A DNA stretch of 64,000 nt, from NCBI RefSeq assembly GCF_023544465.1, contig NZ_JALPVL010000006.1, forward strand, positions 372,001-436,000. The letters run 5' to 3'. The notes beneath the pieces were generated by a model. It had not been told where the DNA came from and did no database searches. It saw nothing but the letters and a program-made list of their open reading frames with translations. The DNA comes from Paractinoplanes maris. GTDB lineage: Bacteria > Actinomycetota > Actinomycetes > Mycobacteriales > Micromonosporaceae. Made by a program: the position numbers and the translations under genes. Positions within the stretch are counted from its first letter, which is position 1, and each line of letters starts with the position of its first letter. This document shows, piece after piece, positions 42,907 to 50,450 of the stretch.

Positions 42907-42947
42907 CGCCGACGCCCCGCGCCCCTCGAGGATGCGGGGCGTCGGCG
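42907..42947. terminator. Strong hairpin after trxA
   Basis: A perfect 14-bp stem (CGCCGACGCCCCGC with GCGGGGCGTCGGCG) and a 13-base loop, starting 8 bases after the trxA stop. There is no T run. It may reduce rather than stop read-through into cwlM. Confidence 0.7.
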
Positions 42948-42997
42948 CGTGCGGAGTACTCTGCCCAGAGTCGTTCTTAGTTCCTAGGGAGTCGCGC

Positions 42998-44146
42998 GTG
43001 CGTTCCATCCGACGTGGAGACAGCGGCCCGGCCGTTGCCGAGATCCGATCGATCCTGGTCGGTCTGGAGCTGCTGGAGTCTGCGGGAGACGTCTTCGACG
43101 ACGCCATGGATGAGGCGGTGCGCGCCTTCCAGCAGGGCCGCGGGCTGGGTGTCGACGGTCTGGTCGGCGACGAGACGTGGGGCGCCCTCGACGCGTCCCG
43201 GTGGCGGCTCGGCGCGCGCACGCTGTTTCACTCGGTGCCCGACGCCCTGGTCGGCGAGGACGTTCGCACGCTGCAGGAGCGCCTGCTCGAGATGGGCTTC
43301 GACACCGGTCGCGCCGACTCGATCTACGGTCCGCGCACGGCCCGCGCGGTGGCCCAGTTCCAGCGCGAGGTCGGCCTCACCTCCGACGGCTCGTGCGGCC
43401 CGCAGACCATGAAGGCCTTGCGCCGGCTCGGCCGCAAGGTGGTCGGTGGCCGCCCGCAGTGGCTGCGCGAGGCCGAGGCGTTCCGCCAGGCCGGCACCAA
43501 CCTGGTCGGCAAGACCATCGTGATCGACGCCGGGCACGGCGGTGGTGACGACACCGGCGTGGTGGTGCCCGACGGCCCGCTGCGCTGGAGTGAGGCCGAC
43601 CTGGTCTACGACCTCGCCTCCCGGCTCGAGGGCCGGTTGGCCGCGGCCGGCATGCGGGTGCACCTGACCCGTGGCCCGCACCCCGCCGCGCCGATGAGCA
43701 GCTCCGAGCGGGCCACCCTGGCCAACAGCCTCGGTGCCGACCTGTTGATCTCGCTGCACCTCGACGGCCACGACAACGAGGCGGCCGACGGTGTGGCCAC
43801 CTACCACTACGGCACGGGCAGCGGCCTGAGCTCGACGGTGGGGGAGCGGCTGGCCAATCTGGTGCAGCGCGAGATCGTCGTGCGCACCGGCATGCGTGAC
43901 TGCCGGATCCACGCCAAGACGTGGGAGTTGCTGCGGCTGACCCGCATGCCCACCGTACGGGTCGATCTGGGTTATCTCACGTCCCCGCTCGACCGTGACC
44001 GGCTGATCAACCCGCTTTTCCGCGAGCAGATCGTCGAGGCCATCCTGGCCGCGGTGCAGCGCATGTATTACCCGGTCGAGGCCGACGTGCCCACCGGGTC
44101 GATCGACGTGCGCCAGCTGCGGATGGCGCTCTCCAACCGCGGTTAG
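42998..44146 (+). CDS. cwlM: CwlM-type N-acetylmuramoyl-L-alanine amidase homologue
   Basis: This 382-residue protein has a GTG start at 42998. Two peptidoglycan-binding domains (residues 1-75, GDSGPAVAEIRSILVGLELL; 80-150, EDVRTLQERLLEMGFDTGRADSIYGPRTARAVAQFQ) precede an Amidase_3 domain (170-370). Zinc ligands are present: IDAGHGG His180, WSEADL Glu199 and SLHLDGH His254. The usual catalytic Glu near the end is Asp323 (VRVDLGYLTSPLD). No signal peptide is present, so it should be cytoplasmic. Mycobacterial CwlM is such a protein: after phosphorylation it activates MurA instead of cutting wall. The same role is likely here. Confidence 0.9.
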   Translation: MRSIRRGDSGPAVAEIRSILVGLELLESAGDVFDDAMDEAVRAFQQGRGLGVDGLVGDETWGALDASRWRLGARTLFHSVPDALVGEDVRTLQERLLEMGFDTGRADSIYGPRTARAVAQFQREVGLTSDGSCGPQTMKALRRLGRKVVGGRPQWLREAEAFRQAGTNLVGKTIVIDAGHGGGDDTGVVVPDGPLRWSEADLVYDLASRLEGRLAAAGMRVHLTRGPHPAAPMSSSERATLANSLGADLLISLHLDGHDNEAADGVATYHYGTGSGLSSTVGERLANLVQREIVVRTGMRDCRIHAKTWELLRLTRMPTVRVDLGYLTSPLDRDRLINPLFREQIVEAILAAVQRMYYPVEADVPTGSIDVRQLRMALSNRG

Positions 44147-44811
44147 CCCTCGGCGCTGCGGGTGGCTGTGGCCGGGCGCACCGGCCGCAGCAGTGTCTCG
44201 GGGCTCATCGAGCCGAGCAGTTTCTCGAGCGCGTATTCGACGTCGGACTTCCACGACAGCGCCGTGCGCAGCTCGAGCCGCAGCCGGGGGAAGCGCGGAT
44301 GCGGCCGGACGGTCTTGAAGCCGACCGACAGGAAGAAGTCGACCGGGGCGACGCAGCCGGGCTGCTTCTCGTCGTCGGCCTCACCGAATTTCGCGTCGCC
44401 GAACGCCTCGATCGCCTTGACCCCGCGCTTGGTCAGATCACGCGCCACGCCCTGCACGAGCATGCGGCCCAGCCCGCCCCCGGCGAACGAGGCCACCACG
44501 TGCGCCGTCATCAGCAGGGCCGCGTCGGCGCTGACCGGCGAGGTCGGGAAGGCCATCGAACGGGGGACATAGGCCGGCGGGGCGTACATCACAAAACCGG
44601 CGGGCATGCCGTCGACGTAGGCCAGCTTGCCGCACGAACCCCACTCGAGCAGGGTCTGCGAAACCCACGCTTCCTTCTCGAGGCCGGGGTCGCCTGAAGC
44701 GCAGGCCCGCTCGGCCGCGACCGGGTCCAATTCCCAGTACACGCACTGGCTGCAGGGCCGGGGGAGGTCTCCGAGCGTGTCCAGCGTGAGGTTGACCAGG
44801 CGTCGCGACAC
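44143..44811 (-). CDS. GNAT-family acetyltransferase-like protein
   Basis: This 222-residue protein has a GTG start at 44811. LGDLPRPCSQCVYWELDP near the start has a CxxC pair. The GNAT core is AYVDGMPAGFVMYAPPAYVP, then ALLMTAHVVASFAGGGLGRMLVQGVARDLTKRGVKAIEAFG, with a modified acetyl-CoA loop (GGGLGRML). The substrate is unknown. A homologue lies between cwlM/trxA and parB in other actinobacteria (Rv3916c position). The stop overlaps the cwlM stop on the other strand by 4 bases. Confidence 0.78.
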   Translation of the reverse strand: MSRRLVNLTLDTLGDLPRPCSQCVYWELDPVAAERACASGDPGLEKEAWVSQTLLEWGSCGKLAYVDGMPAGFVMYAPPAYVPRSMAFPTSPVSADAALLMTAHVVASFAGGGLGRMLVQGVARDLTKRGVKAIEAFGDAKFGEADDEKQPGCVAPVDFFLSVGFKTVRPHPRFPRLRLELRTALSWKSDVEYALEKLLGSMSPETLLRPVRPATATRSAEG

Positions 44812-44985
44812 TGCTTCCCCCTCGGCGTCATCGGGCCCAGCGCCCCGGGTGGGATCCTACGCCGCAATAGTCATGAACGGGACCAGCTCGGGCAAGGTGA
44901 CTGGTTAACCGAGAGCCGCCGTCGCCGTGCACCGCTACGATCGGACATCGGCACCCGGTCCTTCCTACTGGCGAGGTGAAGCCGC

Positions 44986-46296
44986 ATGACCGGCACTACC
45001 CAGGACGACTACACCGATCGGTACGCGCGACGTGTGCGGGGCATGACCACCTCGGAGATCCGCGCACTTTTCGCCGTCGCCAGTCGTCCCGAGGTCGTGT
45101 CGCTCGCAGGCGGCTCGCCCTACATCGCCGCCCTGCCACTCGACGCGGTCGGCGAGATGCTCAACCAGCTCGCCGCCGAGCAGGGCGCCAGCAGTCTTCA
45201 GTACGGCATCGGCCAGGGCACGGTCGAGCTGCGCGAGCGCATCTGCGAGGTGATGGCGCTCTCCGGCATCCACGGCGCGTCGCCCGACGACGTCGTGGTC
45301 ACCGTCGGCGGTCAGCAGGCGCTCGACCTGCTCGCCCGCCTCTTCCTCGACCCGGGCGACGTGGTGCTGGCCGAGGGGCCGAGCTACGTCGGCGCCCTCG
45401 GCGTCTTCCAGGCCGCCCAGGCTCAGGTCAAACACATCCAGATGGACGACGAGGGGCTGATCCCGGCCGCGCTGGAGGAGGCGATCGCCGCTGTCGCGCG
45501 GTCCGGGCGCAAGGCGAAATTCCTCTACACGATCCCGACCTTCCAGAACCCGGCCGGTGTCACCCTCTCGGAGGAGCGGCGCGAGCAGGTGCTCGACATC
45601 TGTGAGCGGGCCGGCCTGCTGGTGGTGGAGGACGACCCGTACGGGATGTTGTCCTTCGAGACCGAGGCGCCGCTGCCGTTGCGAGCCCGTCGGCGCGAGG
45701 GTGTCTTCTATGTGAGCACGTTCTCCAAGACGTTCGCCCCGGGGCTCCGGGTCGGCTGGATTCTCACGCCTCACGCCGTACGGGAAAAGCTCGTGATGAT
45801 GAGCGAAGCCAACATCCTGTGCCCGAGCGCGTTCGCCCAGGGTGCCGTGACGCAATATCTGTCGACGATGCCGTGGCGGGAGCAGATCAAGGTCTATCGC
45901 GAGATCTACCGCGAGCGCCGCGACGCCATGCTCGGCTCGCTGCGCGACCTCATGCCGCCCGGCACCAGCTGGACGCACCCGACCGGCGGCCTGTTCGTCT
46001 GGACCACCCTGCCCGAGGGCCTCGACTCCAAGGCGATGATGCCGCGGGCCATCGCCGCCCGCGTGGCGTACGTGCCGGGCACCGGTTTCTACGCCGACGG
46101 CACCGGCACGAGCAACATGCGGCTCAACTTCTCGTTCTCCTCGCCCGAGCGCATCCGCGAGGGCATCCGCCGTCTGTCCGGCGTGATGGAGCAGGAGCTC
46201 GCCATGCGGGCCGTCTTCGGGCCGGCCGCCGGCACCGCTCACGGCCGCCGCCGGGGCATGGCCGCCGCCGACGCTCCCGGCCCCGACTTGGCATGA
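44986..46296 (+). CDS. PLP-dependent aminotransferase (class I/II, MocR/2-aminoadipate type)
   Basis: This 436-residue enzyme starts at ATG 44986 after GCGAGGTGA. Landmarks are VVSLAGGSPYIAALPLDAV, LQYGIGQGTVELRERIC, VTVGGQQALDLLARLFLDPGD, YTIPTFQNPAGVTLSEERR, VVEDDPYGML and the PLP lysine in YVSTFSKTFAPGLRVGW. This fits fold-type I aminotransferases without a DNA-binding domain. The amino acid substrate is not evident. Its stop overlaps the first ATG of the ligase gene, so the two are likely cotranslated, hinting at a joint role in amino acid or wall precursor supply. Confidence 0.88.
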   Translation: MTGTTQDDYTDRYARRVRGMTTSEIRALFAVASRPEVVSLAGGSPYIAALPLDAVGEMLNQLAAEQGASSLQYGIGQGTVELRERICEVMALSGIHGASPDDVVVTVGGQQALDLLARLFLDPGDVVLAEGPSYVGALGVFQAAQAQVKHIQMDDEGLIPAALEEAIAAVARSGRKAKFLYTIPTFQNPAGVTLSEERREQVLDICERAGLLVVEDDPYGMLSFETEAPLPLRARRREGVFYVSTFSKTFAPGLRVGWILTPHAVREKLVMMSEANILCPSAFAQGAVTQYLSTMPWREQIKVYREIYRERRDAMLGSLRDLMPPGTSWTHPTGGLFVWTTLPEGLDSKAMMPRAIAARVAYVPGTGFYADGTGTSNMRLNFSFSSPERIREGIRRLSGVMEQELAMRAVFGPAAGTAHGRRRGMAAADAPGPDLA

Positions 46297-47267
46297 TCTC
46301 CTCCATGGGTACGGGTGACGATGTGCGCGTGATGGTTCTGGCCGGTGGCCTCTCCTACGAACGGGACGTGTCGCTGCGCTCGGGTCGCCGCGTCCTCGAC
46401 GCGCTGCGCGCCGCGGGCCTGAGCGCCGAGATGCGGGACGCCGATGTGTCGCTGCTGCCGTCGCTGCAAGAGGATCCGCCCGACGCGGTGGTGATCGCTC
46501 TGCACGGTGCCACCGGCGAGGACGGTTCGTTGCGCGGCGTGCTCGATCTCTGCGGGGTGCCCTATGTGGGGTGTGACGCGCGGGCGGCCCGCCTGGCCTG
46601 GGACAAACCGTCGGCGAAGTCGATGCTGCGCGAGGCCGGCATCCCGACGCCCGACTGGGTGGCGCTGCCGCACGACCGCTTCTCCGAGCTGGGGGCGGTG
46701 GCCGTCCTCGACCGCATCGTCGACCGGCTGGGCCTGCCGTTGATGGTCAAGCCGGCGCAGGGCGGCTCGGGTCTGGGGGCCGCGGTCGTCCGTGAGGAAA
46801 GTGCGCTGCCGCCGGCGATGGTCGGCTGCTTCGCGTACGACTCGACGGCCCTGGTGGAGAAATTCGTTCCCGGCAAGGACGTGGCGGTCTCCATCGTCGA
46901 CCTGGGCTCCGGCCCCGAGGCGCTGCCGATCGTCGAAATCGTCCCGCGCGACGGTGTGTACGACTACGCCGCGCGCTACACGGCCGGTCTGACCACCTGG
47001 CACACACCGGCTCGCCTGGCCCCCGAGGTGGCGGCTCACGTGGCCGAGACCGCGCTGGCCGCCCACAAGGCGCTGGGTCTGCGCGACCTGTCCCGAGTCG
47101 ACCTGATCGTCGCCGACGACGGTTCGCCGCAGGTGTTGGGCATCAATGTGTCGCCCGGCATGACCGAGACGTCGCTGCTGCCGCTGGCTGTGCAGGCTGC
47201 GGGTCAAGACCTGGGCCACATCCTCAAGACGCTGGTCGAGCGCGCTGTCGCTCGCTCAGCTCCCTGA
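46293..47267 (+). CDS. D-alanine--D-alanine ligase family protein
   Basis: This 324-residue ATP-grasp enzyme has VLAGGLSYERDVSLRSGRRV (Ddl N-terminal box), VVIALHGATGEDGSLRGVLDLCGVPYVG, the ATP loop PLMVKPAQGGSGLGAAVV, EKFVPGKDVAVSIVD, and INVSPGMTETSLLPLA for Mg2+ and D-Ala2 binding. It is shorter than typical actinobacterial Ddl (about 360-370 residues). ATG 46293 overlaps the aminotransferase stop (ATGA); ATG 46305 is an alternative. It may be a second, accessory Ddl, or use a different pair of amino acids. Confidence 0.83.
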   Translation: MISSMGTGDDVRVMVLAGGLSYERDVSLRSGRRVLDALRAAGLSAEMRDADVSLLPSLQEDPPDAVVIALHGATGEDGSLRGVLDLCGVPYVGCDARAARLAWDKPSAKSMLREAGIPTPDWVALPHDRFSELGAVAVLDRIVDRLGLPLMVKPAQGGSGLGAAVVREESALPPAMVGCFAYDSTALVEKFVPGKDVAVSIVDLGSGPEALPIVEIVPRDGVYDYAARYTAGLTTWHTPARLAPEVAAHVAETALAAHKALGLRDLSRVDLIVADDGSPQVLGINVSPGMTETSLLPLAVQAAGQDLGHILKTLVERAVARSAP

Positions 47268-47783
47268 CCTCTCCCGACGCTCCCCGCCGATCACCCCATA
47301 ACGGGAAAGCGCATCGGCGGGGCCGGGTGACCTGAGGCTGGTCGCTCTCGCCACCACTGCTCTCGCCCTCGCCTCGGCAGCGCACTCGCCCTCGCCACCG
47401 CCACCACTCTTGCCGCCGCCACCGCCGCTGCTCTCGCCCTCACCGCCGCCGCCACCGCCGCCGCCACCGCCGCTGCCGCTGCTCTCGCCCTCACCGCCGC
47501 CGCCGCTCTCGCCGCCACCGCCGCTGACCTTGCCGTCGCCGCTGACCTTGCCGTCGCCGCTGACCTTGCCGTCGCCGCCGCCGCTGACCTTGTCATCGCG
47601 CTGACCTTGCCGTCGCCGCTGACCTTGCGCTCCCGCTTGGACATCCGCCGCCATCAACACTTCGGCTACGGTTTCGACCTTGTGCTGCCGTGTCGAGGAT
47701 CTCGATCGCCACTTCGACGGCCAGGCCGGTCATCTCGCTGTCGGCGACGGCGAAATGGCCGGCGTCCCGCTGATGGGCCGAAG
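47268..47783. other. Low-complexity gap between convergent genes
   Basis: About 500 bases dominated by CCG/CCGCCA triplets and an 18-bp repeat. A Gly/Ser-rich frame is open on the minus strand (47256-47660), but it only reflects the repeats and I do not call it. At 47685-47788 the plus strand reads VEDLDRHFDGQAGHLAVGDG, which looks like the end of a lost gene. Confidence 0.4.
47521..47630. repeat. 18-bp tandem repeat
   Basis: Three exact consecutive copies of CCGCTGACCTTGCCGTCG (47521-47574) are followed by three diverged or partial copies up to about 47630. Upstream (47390-47520) is a CCGCCA-type simple repeat. No spacers are present, so it is not a CRISPR array. Confidence 0.85.
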
Positions 47784-48680
47784 CTAGGCCCGCGCCAGTG
47801 CGGCAATCCAGGCATCAAGGTTCTCGGCGAATACGTGCAGTCGTTTCCGGGTGGCCGCGACCTCGGCCCGGCCAATCTCCACGCCGCCCCGATGATCGGC
47901 GTTGTAGTCAAGCCACCCACCCAGCGCCATCACCCAACCCCCGAAGACCCACGGCTCGGCGTCGATGACCAACCCACTGGACCGCCGATAGACAGCGACA
48001 GCCGCGGCGAAGTCGTCGTAATCGTCGCCGGCCCAGTCGAGTGCGACCGCAACCGCTTCGTGCGCCGCGCCGGTGGGGCCGGCTGCGTCCCAGTCCAATG
48101 CGAGAAGCCTCCCGTCCGCACCACGAAGCGCGTTCTTACGGTCAAGGTCGCGATGGCTGTCGACAATCAACATCTGTCCCGGGTGCTGCTGAACTCGCTC
48201 AGCCAACCCGCCGATCTCAGCACTCCACCGCCGGCCGTCCCAAGCGTCGTCCGGCGTAGCCGCCCACCGCGGCCTGCCCACCGCATGGATGCCGGCCAAC
48301 AGCGTGGCCGCCTCCTCAACTTCGCCCGCGGTCCTCGGTCCTCGCGCCTTCCCGTCCTCCACCGCACGCCCGGAGACCCACCGATGCACCCGGAAGAGCT
48401 CGCCATCGATCCGCACCAGGGCCCGCCCGCTGCCCGGCTCAGCAATCGGCTCCGGCATGCCGACACCAGCCGCCCACGCACGTTGTTCCACGAGAAACGC
48501 GCCCTCAACGTTCTCCACGAACTCGGGCAGCCCGGCGTTGACAACCATGCGCTTGACCGCGTAAGCCCCCGCCGAGGTAGCCACCCGCCACATCTCGTTG
48601 GACAGTCCTCCGGCCACCTTCACGGGAGCAGCGACCAACGACCCCAGCCCAAACCGACCCACAACCTGCTCGACCGTCAT
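47784..48680 (-). CDS. Aminoglycoside phosphotransferase-family (APH/ChoK-like) protein
   Basis: This 298-residue kinase-fold protein starts at ATG 48680 (GTCAGGATC upstream); the frame is open 12 codons further. Nucleotide-binding LVAAPVKVAGGLSNEMWRV and AYAVKRMV lie at the start. The catalytic loop is IVDSHRDLDRKNALR (HxDxxxxN) and the metal site is LLALDWDAAG. Many members phosphorylate small molecules other than antibiotics, so resistance should not be assumed. It shows normal GC-rich codon use. Confidence 0.85.
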   Translation of the reverse strand: MTVEQVVGRFGLGSLVAAPVKVAGGLSNEMWRVATSAGAYAVKRMVVNAGLPEFVENVEGAFLVEQRAWAAGVGMPEPIAEPGSGRALVRIDGELFRVHRWVSGRAVEDGKARGPRTAGEVEEAATLLAGIHAVGRPRWAATPDDAWDGRRWSAEIGGLAERVQQHPGQMLIVDSHRDLDRKNALRGADGRLLALDWDAAGPTGAAHEAVAVALDWAGDDYDDFAAAVAVYRRSSGLVIDAEPWVFGGWVMALGGWLDYNADHRGGVEIGRAEVAATRKRLHVFAENLDAWIAALARA

Positions 48681-49399
48681 CGCCAGATCCTGACGGCCGG
48701 CACCGTGTCTCTCCATCGATTTACGAACTCGCCCGTTGCCGTTCTCCCGACCAACGGCACCGCCCTACGGCAAACGCCGCTGCAAATCAGCACACGGCGA
48801 TGATCAGGTCGGCCCGGGCGGGGACGTTGGCGCGGGTGCTGACCTTGGCAGCACGTCGCCTAGTCACCTCGACGGGCCTCCTGCCATGCCGTCGACGACC
48901 GCCACTCGCGACACCAACAGGTGCGAGCAAACTGCACACGGTCAGCCGACCAGACACCGTTCCGGCCGTGACCGCGGACCGAAGCGCAAGACCACATCGC
49001 ACGGCGCCTGCACCACACTCGGCCTTTCCGCGCCGGCCCTTCAACGACATCGCCTTCATTCCTACGGCGGACGCCACCGGAACCTATAAGAGCGGTCGAG
49101 TGAAGTTGGTCAGCCCCGGCCAGACACCGTTCTTGTTCGTGGTGCAGGGCTGTCGCAGACGAGGTGTGCGCTGCGGCTGGGACGTGCCATGACAACACTT
49201 CTGGTCGCCGCCACGTCGGTGCGGGTTGGCCCGGCCGGCATGCGCACCCGCTTCGCGGTGACCGCTCCGGGCATCGACAACAGTCGGACAGACGCCCCTC
49301 GGGGAACAGGCGTTGCCGGCCAGTCTTGAATCGACTAAGGCGCCGTCATCCCCACGGCAACCGTCTTGGTCGCCGTGGCGTTCGACATCGACGGAGAAA
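48681..49399. other. Gap with possible decayed coding fragments
   Basis: No confident gene is seen. On the plus strand, about 49020-49192 (FNDIAFIPTADATGTYKSG, KLVSPGQTPFLFVV) and 49189-49440 (MTTLLVAATSVRVGPAGM, then after a frame change TVLVAVAFDIDGEI) look like remnants of one or two genes broken by stops and frameshifts. No terminator, IS end or RNA was recognised. Confidence 0.3.
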
Positions 49400-50191
49400 T
49401 CAGTACGGCGTCGATACCTGAGCCGGCGCAACGGGAGAAGTCCCCGGCGCGGAGGTATCTGGTTCTTCAGTGCCGACCCTTTGGGCGGGGATATCGGCGA
49501 TCAGGTCGCCGGATGTGTGGCGGGTCGGGGCATCGGGCAGCCGGGCGGAATCAGCGGGCTGGTCCGAAGACGTGTCCTTCTGATCGCCGCCGTAGTTGAT
49601 GGTGGACGGGGACTCCCACTGGATGTGCGGCGGCTCGGCGATCGCCTGGCCGCCGAACTCGGCCAGCCACGCGGCGACCATGGCCAGATTCTCGCGCCAC
49701 TGCTGCTCGGGAATGGCCGGAAGGATGTCATCCCACAGAGTCAAGAACGTGCCGCGCAGTTGTAGCCGGCCCTGAGGCCGGGCGAGGAACCACATGTGCA
49801 AGTGAGCCGAACCGTCACCCCACCGGTTCACATGAACTCGCGCGACGCCATCGAGGGACCGGATAGCGCGCTCGAGTCGGACTGTCATGACCCCGAGCTC
49901 GGCGGCCAGCAGGTTCGGAAGGTCGCCGATATCGAGGTGGGACCGGCATTCGAGGATGACCACCATCGGCAGGCCGGTAGGCCGGTCCATCGCCCGGACC
50001 CGCCAACGCTCACTGATCCAGATGTACTCGTCGTCCGGGGTATTGCAGGCGACGCAATCAGCGGCGTCCTCACCGCTGCGAGGAGGCTCGACGTCGACCG
50101 GAGCGGCCAGGGGTTTGACCCTCATGTCGCCCTCGAACGGGAACGACGGCCAGCGCGTGAAGTCGGGCAGCGGGGGGTTGTTGTCGGCCAC
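49400..50191 (-). CDS. HIT-like protein
   Basis: This 263-residue soluble protein has EDAADCVACNTPDDEYIWISERWRVRA near residue 45-70, VVILECRSHLDIGDLPN, then VHVNRWGDGSAHLHMWFLARPQG with His130 and His132. A Cys pair, a substrate strand and an HxH motif are the layout of histidine-triad nucleotide-binding proteins, although the third His of the triad is missing (HLHMW). The last 70 residues are disordered. Enzymatic activity is uncertain. The gene is the last clear one before the 7.5-kb gene-free region. Confidence 0.72.
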   Translation of the reverse strand: MADNNPPLPDFTRWPSFPFEGDMRVKPLAAPVDVEPPRSGEDAADCVACNTPDDEYIWISERWRVRAMDRPTGLPMVVILECRSHLDIGDLPNLLAAELGVMTVRLERAIRSLDGVARVHVNRWGDGSAHLHMWFLARPQGRLQLRGTFLTLWDDILPAIPEQQWRENLAMVAAWLAEFGGQAIAEPPHIQWESPSTINYGGDQKDTSSDQPADSARLPDAPTRHTSGDLIADIPAQRVGTEEPDTSAPGTSPVAPAQVSTPY

Positions 50192-50358
50192 GACGGGAAC
50201 CTTAGTCGAGGTCGGACCGGCTGTCCTGAGTCAATTTCGCGGCAGTTGCACGGCCCGCTGCGCCGCACCCACAAGGCCTGAACGTAGATCATCGTCACGG
50301 TCCGTGGAAACTCGCACACTCCAAAAGTTATCCACAGAAGTTATCCACAGGCTCACCC

Positions 50359-50372
50359 GTTTCACGTGAAAC
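50359..50372. other. parS site
   Basis: GTTTCACGTGAAAC, a perfect 14-bp palindrome and the ParB-binding consensus. It lies just right of the paired DnaA boxes. Confidence 0.9.
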
Positions 50373-50436
50373 ACGACGTCGCAGGCCTGCACACCCTGTG
50401 GATACAGCGGCGAACCGGGTACCCCACATCAACGCC

Positions 50437-50450
50437 GTTTCACGTGAAAC
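50437..50450. other. parS site
   Basis: Perfect GTTTCACGTGAAAC, 78 bases from the previous copy and inside the DnaA-box cluster. Confidence 0.9.

Noticed and set aside
47521..47630. Possible CRISPR array
   Set aside because: The repeats are directly adjacent with no unique spacers, and no cas genes are present.
47256..47660. Glycine/serine-rich minus-strand frame
   Set aside because: It is fully explained by CCG and 18-bp repeats and lacks a clear ribosome site.
48484..48497. parS-like GTTCCACGAGAAAC inside the APH-type gene
   Set aside because: The central CACGTG core is broken (CACGAG), which ParB is not expected to accept.
49820..49833. parS-like GGTTCACATGAACT inside the HIT-like gene
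   Set aside because: It differs from the consensus at three positions including the centre, so it is not counted as parS.
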